64,000 nt of DNA from Watersipora subatra (lineage: Eukaryota > Bryozoa > Gymnolaemata > Cheilostomatida > Watersiporidae): assembly GCF_963576615.1 (NCBI RefSeq), contig NC_088711.1, positions 16,586,182 through 16,650,181 of the forward strand, written 5' to 3'. The notes under the pieces were generated by a model that worked only from the letters and a program-made list of their open reading frames with translations, had not been told where the DNA came from and did not search any database. The translations under genes were made by a program, and so were the position numbers. Position 1 is the first letter of the stretch. Each line of letters starts with the position of its first letter. Positions 1-11,500 of the stretch are shown piece after piece.

Positions 1-620
1 ACTTACATTTCTATTAGTCATAATAATATTCAAATGTTTTTTTCCATTTATATTATGCTGTAAATAAATTTATCAACTACTTGTAATAAATACAGTTAAT
101 AAAGTTCTGTGAAGTCAATTTCTATAGACAATACATAGTGGACAAAGGTGTAGTGTCCAGAAGGTAGTGTCCAGAAGGTGTGGTGTGTTAATTTTTTGCT
201 AGTACTCGGTCTAGAATGGGTTAAAACCAGTCTATATATACATCATTGTGAAGCTGATTTATGTTACTTTAATGTTAACCAAGTTTAATCTTGGTAAACC
301 TGGATGATTCGATAAATTCTGACATTGAAAATCGGAAACAAATTTCCCAATTCTATCGAGTAGTGTCCAGAACGGGCACTTTTTTAATTTTTTTTGCTAA
401 ATGGAAAACTCCTCAGCCATGAAATAATAGTGGAAGCTAAACACCATTAGTGGCTACCTAGAATAAGCAGAAAATCAGTTCTATGTGGTTCCAACAAAAA
501 TCTACTATGACTTACGTTCATCAAATTTAGGGTCCAGAATATATGGAATTGGCCATTTATAAGATGTCCTTTTATGGTGACAAACGACAAAACTGGCCGA
601 TGTTTTTTTCACAATATTTT

Positions 621-1078
621 AAGGCCGGTTCATACTATATCCCCGTTTGTCAGGGTTTTCCTTTCTTCGTTCATCATCGATTATGTGACCTGTGAATTGA
701 TGGCATCGACGAAGCATCGCGGACACATCGGGAAAGTTTGCAGCTGTCAAACTTTCCCTATATTTCGCTGAGAATCGACGACTGCCTTTCAAATGTGAAC
801 CATTTCGGCAATGGTTATTAGCGGTCGCTAATAGAGTGATTTATTCATATTCATTTATGATAGTCGCTGCGGGACTAGTTTTTGATTTCAGCATGCGAAA
901 ACGAAGAGGTTTCTTCATGAAAATTGAAAAAGACAAATGAAAACACTATGTCACGGAGTATTTCCTGATGCAAACGCGGATGGGTATGTGATAGTGTTAA
1001 CATGGTTATCATCGGTGATCACCGAAGTATTGTGGCATCTGAAATCTGAAATACGGCGATATAGTGTGAACCAGCCTT
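621..1078. mobile_element. Short TIR element, copy 1 of the AAGGCTGGTTCACAC family
   Basis: The left end reads AAGGCCGGTTCATACTAT and the right end reads ATAGTGTGAACCAGCCTT, an imperfect 18-bp terminal inverted repeat. The inside (about 420 bp) is non-coding and is shared with two further copies at 9478-9932 and 13122-13543: all three contain a stretch around 'catcgcggacac...tttgcagctgtcaaa' or a close variant. The pattern fits a non-autonomous DNA transposon (MITE). The superfamily cannot be assigned; the flanks are T/A rich and the target duplication is unclear. Confidence 0.7.
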
Positions 1079-1602
1079 TACATAGAGCCACTGTCCATGA
1101 CACGAACTTTATCTACAAAAGGTCGACTCATTAATAGATCGGTAAAACCATGACCATGTAGTGATATTATGCTATCAAAGATCGATAAAATTGGAGTCGA
1201 TTGTTGTGATATAGTGTTAAAGATCACTCCTGTTGAGAATGTGTTATAGTGCTCGACTAATTTTTATATATTTATGTACCCAACACTCAATTTGGTTTGA
1301 CAAATCTTTATAACTATAGTGTCCAGGATTTTAGTTAGTCATATATTTTAGTGTTTAATTGGGCTTTAATTATTATTATTATTATTGATTAATTAATGTT
1401 CAGTAAGTGCTATGACTCATATTTTGGGATCCTTAATATCTGCTGAATCAACTGTATCATCAGGTATCTGTTGGTATCGGCCGGCATCTTCCGTTTGTAT
1501 CGCATATAAGGAAGCACAAATTTTAGATTCGATAAAGATTGGTAGTAGAGTCAGCCAGAAATGGCGATTTGATACCTAGTACATAGATACAAGTACTAGG
1601 TA

Positions 1603-2577
1603 AATGCCCGGCGTTGCCCGGTTCACAAAAGTCTTTGCACAGAAAATTTATTTTCATTTAACATATAACAACAGTTACCCCATTCTAACTTTCAAACTTC
1701 ACATCGTGAGAAAAGTGTTTTGTGCAGTTTGAATTAAGAGAAAAAATAAAAACAACTATAAAGGTTTTCAAACTTTGTCAAATACTGTAACTTTCAAACT
1801 TTATATCATGAGGAAAATGTTTTGTGCAGATCAGATAAATTAAACAAAATAAAACAACTATAGGAGGGTTTGAATTTAATGTGAAATAATTAGCAAGTAG
1901 TAGCAAATTAAGTCGGTTTTGCTACGATAACAAAAGATGATTCAGTAATTATACAATCAATACAAACTGAGAAAACAAAATAAAAATCCTGAATATGTAG
2001 AATTAATAATAACGATTCTTGTATAGAAGTGTGTGTATAAAAAAGGTTACTGTTCCAGCATAAGCTATCCATCAAAACTTTGAATACGGCGATGCTAGCA
2101 CCTCTCAATACTGGTACAAATGTAAAATGAGATATTGTACTGTCTTTGTCTGACCGAACGGAGAGGGAATGTAGAGTTTATTCTTACTCGAGATAATACA
2201 ATTGTCTGCGGGAAAAGAATTGACCTTGACAGCGCTTTAGCAACTGAACCTTACGAAAACCGGAAATAGAAGTTCAGGAAAACATGAAAAGGCATCATGT
2301 TTCATAGATTTAATAGAGTTTACACTAATGTCATTCAGCACGTGCGATCAAGAAAAGGGTGTTTGCAGTACATAGTAAGAGCTATGAATAGTAGGAGCTT
2401 TCGTAGACTTTCGGGTATCTATTTGGATTACTAACATTCGGTTGCATTCTTTGTGAGTTCAAATCTAGCAGAATGTGAGCTTTTAATTCCAAAATTTTAA
2501 TAGTTATAGCTGGACATACCGAACTACACACAGACAGACATACAGACAAACTGAGATTTATATATATACATTAGATA
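1603..2577 (+). mobile_element. Interspersed repeat, copy A of the 'GCCCGGCGTTGCCCGG' family
   Basis: The element starts with a GC-rich head (GCCCGGCGTTGCCCGG) and runs through an AT-rich body shared with copies at 13830-14975 and 53181-53955. Shared landmarks include 'aactttcaaacttcatatcatgag', 'gttactgttccagca' and 'tgtctttgtctga'. It ends in a tail around 2440-2577 ('agctggacata...cacacagacagacat...atatata') that matches the tail of the tRNA-like SINE copies. No long reading frame is present. It is a non-autonomous retroposon-like repeat; the class is inferred from the tail. Confidence 0.65.
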
Positions 2578-3933
2578 CGGTTTTACTCCAGGGTTTGGAA
2601 ACTATTTTATTTTATTAGAAATAAAAAACCTGTGCAAGTGTACAGTTGAATAGAAAACTCGAGCATTGTTGTCTTCAATATGAATACAAACACGCTCTAG
2701 TACCCTTTCGCTATGGTTGTATTGACCTTAAAAGATTGACCCGATTGTGTCAGAAACCCGCAAAAGCAACATATTTCTAGCAATAAAAGTGATAAAACTA
2801 ACAGAATATTGATATCTTAATATCGTAAGTTTTTTAAGTCTACTCATCAGTGCATATAAGGAGATGTCACGGACTTGTTTTGCTTATAAAGAGCTGTATA
2901 TCGACGCAGAAATATTACAAATTTACGTTTTAGCACGAATATAAGTCATAGGCAATAGGCGATTAAACGATAGGATATGGATATTGTCCTTCAAAGTTGT
3001 TGGAAGCCAATGAAAATTTTCAGCGAAGATACTTCGTAAAGACCAGCCTCTGTTTAATAGTATACTTCAAGTTTTTCACCATGGTAATGGGATCACTTCT
3101 AAAAACTTTCAAAAATTTAATAAATCCACTTGGTGCTGAGATAGTCAACAAATGGGATGCAAAAGTCGCTATTGCACTTCTGCCTAAAGCAACCATTGTA
3201 CAGAGCTTGCTATAAATTGGAATTGGTAGTGCGGGAATGCTGATGGCATATTCGTAGCATATGTGGCAGGCACTGAAGCTGTCACAGCGTCGAGTTGACG
3301 CAACTAGCTACATATAAAAGCATTCCTAGTTACAAAGTGCTCAATGCCTGACTGAAAGGAACATTATTAGTCTGAGTTGCTCATAATCGCCTGTGAATAA
3401 TAAGGCCATGATTCAATGAAAAGGTCTTTTGATATGGTATTTCGTAGCTAATCAATGCAAAAAGCGTATGAGTGCAGTTAGATAGAGCCGGAAACGCTGC
3501 TTTATTTTAACTAGTCAAATTTTAATAGCAAGAAAGGAGTACTAATGCTTAGTTTTTCTTTCATGGCTACTCAAAACGATTGTAAAAATTGAATTATAAC
3601 TCAATACACATATGGAGAAAACCAAAGTGAATAGACAACTCCAAGTTTAATATTTTGTTATTATTTGCTGTATGTTGACAATTCTGTTATAGATATTTTG
3701 ACATGCAAACAAAAAGGTTGTTTAATGAAATAAAAAATGTAAGGCGAGTAGGGCTTTCCTACACCCACCGCTATATTATAATTAGAAATTTGATATTAAT
3801 CATATATTTTGCAGCAATCCTCTACGCCAGGTGTTGGGCCATATGTGGTTCTTTTGATGATTGCATCTGGCTCTTTGATAAATCTGTGGAAAGAATAATT
3901 CATAATTTTGCTGTTAATTTAATAAATATAATA

Positions 3934-4788
3934 CAGTAGACGCTCCTATAGCGTATACTTCCTATAACATAAATTCCAAATAACTTGAAGGATTTATGTG
4001 AAGTTTTTGCTTCGTACTACGTAAAAACGTGAAGCCTCAAGTCGAGTGAGTTCTTGATTTCAATTTGAATGATAATATATCTCGCCACACTTGTGAAAGA
4101 AAAAACGACGTGCACATAACGTTACATCTATTATATACACTACTTATACAACATTTTAGTTCGTCATGATAGATCGTCAAATGTGTCGACAAAACAAAGA
4201 ATAGGTAGCTGTGCAATTGTTAATGAATACTTAAAGGCGATCGATTGGTGCAGGTGTTACAGCGTCGTTCCACTAATCCGCAAGTCACGAGTTGGAATTT
4301 CGTCGAAGGTTCTCTTTTATCCTAACCTTGACACTGAATACAGAAAACGAAGGAACTGGTTGTACCGCTTTTTTTTATAAAATGTCATGCTGTTTTGCTT
4401 TCTTAAAGCCATATGAAATATTTGTTATTAGTTTTACTTTGCAGAGCAGACTTTGCTGTTAAAAAAGAGCAAATTGTTTTAAATGAACGTTGAAGATGTG
4501 CCCTCCCCATTGAAATTGTGCAAAATTATCACAATCATGGTTTTTAAAACCAGTGAGATTGATCATGAAAAAGGGGAAAAGTTGTCGATGCAAACTAATA
4601 ATGCTGCAGAACAGTCTACAAATTAAAAAAGTCAAGTTTTTGGTTTTTGTATGGCCAAAAAAATGAGTTTGGAAAGATCTTGTAACAGTTTAGGCAATTT
4701 ACACGTTTTTTACTGTTCCTATAACATAAAATCCCTTTAACGTAAATATTCCTGGAACAGATTATTTACGTTGTAGGAGCCCCTGCTG
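3934..4788. mobile_element. TIR element, copy a of the CAGTAGACGCTCC family
   Basis: The left end is CAGTAGACGCTCCTATAGCG and the right end is the near inverse complement (ACGTTGTAGGAGCCCCTGCTG), each flanked by TA, consistent with a TA target duplication. The interior (about 850 bp) carries no intact reading frame. Related copies lie at 6460-7449, 34511-about 35200 and 53987-54857. The CAG start and TA target resemble the Tc1/mariner/pogo group, but no transposase is visible, so family assignment is tentative. Confidence 0.7.
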
Positions 4789-4793
<5 letters not shown>

Positions 4794-4872
<79 letters not shown>

Positions 4873-4893
4873 TATATATATATATATATATAT
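4794..4893. repeat. TA dinucleotide microsatellite
   Basis: About 100 bases of almost pure (TA)n with one GA interruption near 4870. It abuts the right end of the TIR element at 3934-4788, so it may have grown from the TA target site. Confidence 0.95.
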
Positions 4894-4961
4894 ATGTACA
4901 TGTATGTATTAAAATGTATTAAAAACTGTAAACTTTAAAAACTATTTACTGTTTTTTTAAA

Positions 4962-5121
4962 GCTCGTGTGGCTGAATTGGTAAAGTGTTGTACTGGTGAT
5001 CAGGAAGTTCCAAGATCAAATCTTCTGTGATACGGATTTTTTACTCCAAGATTTTAATAACTATAGATGGACATAAACAACGACGAACGAATATACAAAC
5101 TTTAAGAAATATATATATAGA
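4962..5121 (+). mobile_element. tRNA-like SINE
   Basis: The head (gctcgtgtggctgaattgg) resembles a tRNA 5' end with an A-box-like segment. A B-box-like 'agatcaaatc' follows about 45 bp on. A tail 'tatagatggacataaacaacg' then runs to 'aaatatatatatag'. A close relative lies at 18186-18347 and a more distant one at 14791-14975. The structure (pol III-like boxes, shared tail, short A/T repeat end) fits a tRNA-derived SINE and not a working tRNA, since no cloverleaf with an acceptor stem closes. Confidence 0.65.
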
Positions 5122-5588
5122 TAAAAAAAGTTGAGGTGGCAAAATGGTTTATTTTTATTGGCATTTCATTCTTTCTTATTTTTCTGTCTTGCGCAGATTA
5201 ATGCATTGTGTTACTGCCATTTTATTGTATGTTGGACATATAAAATGTCTTCAATACTATAATTAATCTTTAGAGAAATCTACGAAACATCTTTTTCTTT
5301 TGAGCGTTTTAACTGCGATCAAGTTTTACTGACTTAAGTCTTGAAACATCTTGGCAGTCAGATCACCTACAACCACAAACAAGATTTCAAATGATAGGGA
5401 AATATCTATACTTTCTGATAAAATATTTCAACATTTGATATCAATAACTCTTCCAGTCTTCAAGTACATATTAAATATGCAATGCCTAGCGTCTGCTTTT
5501 GAGCTTGGTCCCCAAAGTAAGCCTACATGCATTTGAAGTGTTACAGCTATTAGCATGAACGTTGGAAGCTGATTTGTATATATTGTAG

Positions 5589-8500
5589 CATCAAGGCTAG
5601 GCAGGAGACCAAAGAAAGTCATGAAGTCAACAAGCGTCTCCAGAGACCTCCATGTGCAACTCACTAAACACATGGACACACAGCCTCACTCCAATAGTAG
5701 TAGCCCCGATTATCCAGATTTGGCAAACGCAGCGCTTTCTGATATGTTTGGATTTCCAGCTGATATGATGTTCAAATTTAGTAAAATGATGCCCTCTATG
5801 ATGAGTGGCATGAGTACACCTGGAATGTCTGAAGCCGGTAGCCCTGGAATGTCCTCGTTTATGCCTCAAGGGATGAATTCGCCACCTCCTAATGAGTTTG
5901 CAATGTCACAATCCCCAGAGATCATCAGCGCTTCGGTAGACTTCGCGTCTAGCGCTCCACAAATAAATCCACCAGAGAACTGTAACAGCACAAAACCACC
6001 TACTGATGTTACTCATATGGACTTGAATAAATGGAGGGAAAAGCAATTTAAGGTAATGAGTAAGTACATGCATAATAAAGACTTACCGTCCACTGGGGCC
6101 GGAGAGATTAGGAGATCAGCGAACGGCGGCTCAGATACAAGAGATAGCGCGAGTGGCGAAAATAACGAAGGTTCTCCTTTTTGTATGAATGAGGTGACCC
6201 CGTTCACTCGGTCTCTGCCTAATGGAGAACTGCTCCAACCAGACACAGACATAACAATCATGTCCGAGGCACAGCTGGGCAGGCTGGACAGGTTTAGAAG
6301 GTACACATCACTTGCCATGAATGATAACATACAAGATCTGATAAAAAAGGTGCAAAAGGGCATTGTTGAGAGCCACGAAGAACACTGTTACCATCAGAGG
6401 CCAAGAGTATACGCCGTTTCTGCAGAGCTTGACTTAAAAGAACAGGTAAGATTTATGTACAGTAGACGCTCCTATAACATATACCTTTTATAACATAACA
6501 TAAGGAATTTAAGCAAAGAATTTGCTTTGTACAGCGTAAAGAGTTTTATATAACGTCAAGTATCAAGTCGATGCACATTACCAAAGTCGATTTATATAAC
6601 GTCAAGTATCAAGTCGATGCACATTACCAAAGTCGATTTATATATCGTCAAGTATCAAGTCGATGCACATTACCAAAGTCGATTTAAATAATGAGAATCT
6701 CGTAGTTAACTTTAAAAATATCGCTTTCTCTTCTGCTACACTTAAGAGAGAAAACGATGTATCGTGCTCTCTCTAATATATATATATATAATAGTGTTCT
6801 GGCAATCTAGCTCGCCTTGAGAGATTGTCAGGTGTTGGCAAAGCACAAAAAATATGTAGCCACGCATTAATTCCGAAATACTTCAAGGTGATCTATTGGT
6901 GCAGACGTTGGAGTGTCGATATACCAAGCTGAATGTCACGAGTTTGTCTTCTCGAAAGGGATCTTTTATCTAAACGTCGAATCTTGTTGATGAATAGAAG
7001 GACGGTCAGACAAACACTGTTCCTAATACGTTGCAAAGCTGTATTTTTGTTTTATTCTGTTTGAGACATATTCTGAGCAATATTTTTCCTTTGCAGAATA
7101 GACATTCTACTTCTGTCTAGAAAAACTAAAAAGAACCAATGTAAATGGACATTGATCCCCTTAACTTATTATAAAATAATCGTCATCATGTACCATAAAC
7201 CGAGTGAAAGTGAAAAGAATAAGTGGAAAACTTGTTGATACAAACTATTAATACTACAGTAACTGTGCAGTTTTTAGATTAAATAATTAAGTCTAGTTGT
7301 TTCCTTTTTGAAACACCAAAGGAGTGAGTTTGGGAACATCTTGGAACTGATTAGGCAATTTACATGTATTTTACTGTTCGTATAACATAAAATTCCTATA
7401 ACGTAAACCTTCCTGGAATGGATTATTTACGTTGTAGGAGCACCTACCGTAACGTGCGTACTAAAGACGTGGGCTCTGTAACTACGGTGCCTTGAAAATA
7501 CAGTGCACCCTCGAGATACGATGTTAATTCGTTCCAGAGTTGGCATCGTATGGTGAAAAATTCGTATATCGGGGTATAAAGACCATTGTAATTATACCAT
7601 GCAAACACCCCCTGGTAAAAATCGTCAATTTTGTTTATAAAAATGTGTACATATTGACAATTAGCAACAAAACAGTATGCTAACTTTAGTAATTATAGTT
7701 ACCTACAGTAACTGTATTGTATTTAGTGTATGTTAATGGTTATGATCTGCAATAAAACGCAAAATTATAATGTGTGTACCAAATGTAGTACGTACAGTAA
7801 GGAGTTCTTGCCTTCAAAAGGTACGCATAACATAAACTTTGAATTCACTTCAAGTAAGTTTAGCTTGCTAAACCTACACTTAAAACTAAGTTTTAGTATG
7901 TATTTTGAACTATTTTACTGAATTTCAACTTTTTATTACGAAATTTTATCCTTCAGCAGTTCCTATCTTCACTTTCACTATAAACCTTAGCCTATCTGGT
8001 TGAAATCTTTTTCGACCTAAATCAATAAGGCCGAGCGATGCAGTTATAGAAAGCGGCTTCTCGCACACTTGACCATTTAATGGCTACCGAAAAGAAAAAT
8101 ACAATTATATTTTCTATACTGGACGTACATACCTTTGGAGTAGCCTAGCTGGTACATGTAGCGGGTAAAGCAGAGAGGAGGCAAAAACGTATCAATGTTA
8201 ATTATGGTGCTGTACATTTGAAAATAAATTTAAAACGTAATGAATTGGAATTTTTTAGCACACTAAAAGAAGTTGTCCATTCCTGTCCAACTTTTCTACG
8301 AAAAAATTGATGGTGCAATGCAGAAAATTGCTAGCTAGCGTTTGTAAAAGGATCCAGAGAATGTGGTACAGTAGTTTGTCTTGTATGAAATGTGCACAAG
8401 AATCAATGTAACCATACATACAAAGTTTGTACGTATTTATACCCTATGGGGGGCAGGGCTTTAGCAAGTTTCAGAAAGTCAGGTGGATGCGTCAACTATC

Positions 8501-11500
8501 TTGAGTAGCTAGTTATATGAGTTACATACATACATACGATGAATTGTATTCACGTAGAAGATAACAAGCCCATATGCAAAGACATGGTTAAACAAGAAAA
8601 TATAATATAAAATCAAAAGGAAACAAATAAAATGAATAAAATATGAAAAACATGCCACACAAGAGATGAATAATATATATTATATTATACATGCATTGTT
8701 TTAATGTACTAGTCCACATCAGTAAATTAAACACTTGAAACATTTCTGCGAATGTGGGATTTTCTGTATTTTCTAAATCCTCGCCTTTACAAAATGGTTG
8801 CTCCTTTTGAATGCTGATCGCGTGCATGACCTAGCTCATTCAAATCTTCAGTCGGAAGCTCTTTCTTGTGCTTGCTTTAATGGAGTTCTTTTTTTAATAA
8901 TAATTGCAAATGCTGATTGGTTGCAATCATATTCCTTGACAATGTTAATAATACGGGTCCCTTCTTCTTATTTACGACATCCAACTTTGTTGACATAGAA
9001 ATAATTTTTCCTTCGTTTTGTAACGTTTGTATCGGTCTCAGATTCCATAGATAACGAATTAAATGTAGATAGTTGTAGTTATATACGTATGCTGACTTGA
9101 ATGTTTATAGTAAAAGCTATAATAATGCTACAAATGAATATTTGCTCTCGCTTGTGTATTTTACACAAAATTTTCCACGCGGGCATGAGAGAAGTCGATC
9201 ATCGTGTCTCTTCTAAAAGTTCTAAGAATGTTTTCGGCAAACTATATTTCGGTGTCTTTTTTATTTCGACGTGTGTTATGAGCACACCGACAGCCAAATT
9301 TTAACTCGGGCGAAACTTTTCTTAAATTCGTATGGTGAAATAAAATTCGTATAGCGAGGTGAAGATATCACAATATTTGCCTTCGTAAGGTGAAAAAATC
9401 GTATATCAGGGTAATCGTATCTCGAGGGTGCACTGTAAAAACAAATGACGTTGAAGTTAAAAATTTCAGGCTGCTACTAAAGGCTCACATTGTATCGCCA
9501 TTAGTCAGCGCTTTCCTTTCGGCGTTCATCGTCGATTATGTGAACCGTGAACCGATGGCCCGAAGAAGCATCGCGGACACGTTGGGAAGGTTTGCAGCTG
9601 TCAAACTTTCCCGATATTTCGCCGAGCATCCACAACCGCATTTCAAATGTGAACCATTTCAGCGATGGTAATTCGCGGTCGTGGATAGCGTGATTCATTC
9701 ATATCCGTTTATGATAGTCGCTTTCGGTACTAGTATGTTATTCCAGCACGCGAAAACAAAAAGGTTTCTTCGCGAAAATTTGAAAAGAGAAATGAAAACA
9801 CTACGTCACATAGCATATCCTGATGCAAACGCGGATGGGTTTGTGATAGTGTGAACATTGTTATTATCGACGATCACCGAAATATTGTGGCATCAACACC
9901 GAGATATGGCCTTATAGTGTGAACCAGCCTTTAGGAATGATGAGATTTTATGATTTCATGTCTTCTTGAGAGACCTCATATACAGTCTGTTTTCGCAATC
10001 ATGTAACACAATTCATGTACTAACTCGTGAAAGAACATGTGCCAGTTACTTGAGATGCAAAACGGTCTGTCGTCAAATTGCATCCACACCTTTCACTCCT
10101 ACATTTCTGCGCTAATGTAGAACAGCATTTTTGCAATGCTTCTTTATAATTTTTTTGTTCAAAATTGGAAAAATAGTTGAGGTATTTCATATCAAAGAAT
10201 TCTATTTGCTCAATAAACCACTGATTGATAGGTACTTGGCGAGGGAAATGTAACAAACTGTTCGTGAAATATTAGCCTCATCAACACTCTGCAGGCAATA
10301 TCTGGCGCGCAATCTTTTATGTCACAAGCCACTTAGTCGAGCAATTCAAATGACGGCGTAGTATGTTCTGCTATCAATCATTGCTAGTAGAGCCTTACTA
10401 CTCATTAGCCCTGTGACCTTGGCTTCAGCCGTTCATCAATTGTCAGCCTTAGCTTTGATACAAATAATAAATAAGCTGCATTCCTAGGAGGCAATAATGT
10501 TGATGGAGCCAACTCGCTACTCATTTTTTTGGACATGATGTCTTCGCTAGTCGAGTTTTATAAACAGATATTGATGAAGACTTTGATATTGATGGAGGTT
10601 TATTTTAAGACAAATATCTACCACCCAAGACATGCTGAATAAAGACTGGTTTAGTCTAGGCCATTGTCTGAACAATTCTCTCCGGTTTAAGCAGTGAACA
10701 ATAACAATGAGACCAGCGCGCTAAGAATCATTTTGTGCTGGCCTTGCCGGGTTAATTAAGTTGTTCAGGAGGATACCGCATTTATCCTCAGTAAATACCT
10801 TATCATTTATTTGTTGAAATTACTGTTCATTATTAAGGTTTTTAGCTTGATTATAAACAAAGAAAAAAACATGTGTACGCAGTCGGCTTACTAATGAACA
10901 AGAAAAATAAAAGAATTGTGTAACAAGTAGCAAAAGAACATATCATTTACCAACGTATTCAAAATATTTTTCGACAAAAATTTCTCTTAAATTTGGCTAA
11001 TTAAAACCTGTCTCAAACTTTCCAAAGATTGACGTGATAATGAAAAAATAAACAACGATCATACATGAATTTGGAACACGCTTCATCTGAAACTGGGTTC
11101 GAACGCAGATGTGTGATTTTTTAAGATATAGGCCATCTGCAGAAAACATGGAGCAATAATTGCTTTATGAACAGAGACGGCTGGGCATGTTAGCCCTGTC
11201 AGTCTATCCGAGTTATTGTCTTATCGAGAAATAACTGAAAACGCGTGATCGAGCGGAAGAATTCTTCCGGTGAGATCAAGGTCAATTCGTATTTGATTTA
11301 TACCTGAGCTCGTGTAGATGTATGGCCTTGATATAAGTACATCTCAGCAATAAATATTTTTATTGTTTAGTTCTGGGGGACTGTTTTGAACAACTGTTTT
11401 AGATTACAAAATCTTGTAGTGCCCAACTTCTATTGTGAATCTTTGATGGATAGGGATTTTTTTCCAACAGGATGGGAAAAAACCATGACTGGGCTAGAAA

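Larger units (their letters stand above)
1..5588. other. Intron or upstream region of the nuclear receptor gene, no coding exon seen
   Basis: No convincing coding exon was found here. I looked for the C-x2-C zinc-finger pattern of a nuclear-receptor DNA-binding domain, because the next exon begins right after that domain, and did not find it. The stretch holds a TIR element (621-1078), a long interspersed repeat (1603-2577), another TIR element (3934-4788), a TA microsatellite (4794-4893) and a tRNA-like SINE (4962-5121), each listed separately. The remainder is AT-rich with no structure I can name. It is most simply read as intron of the receptor gene, whose 5' exons would lie left of the window. 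Confidence 0.6.

Noticed and set aside
3703..3939. 78-codon + strand frame
   Set aside because: It runs into a TIR element start, shows no domain, and has no zinc-finger pattern that would make it a receptor exon.
4962..5035. Possible tRNA gene
   Set aside because: A- and B-box-like segments are present, but no acceptor stem closes, and related copies with the same tail show it is a SINE.
6013..6363. 116-codon - strand frame
   Set aside because: It is the antisense shadow of the receptor hinge exon, which has homology and correct splice sites.
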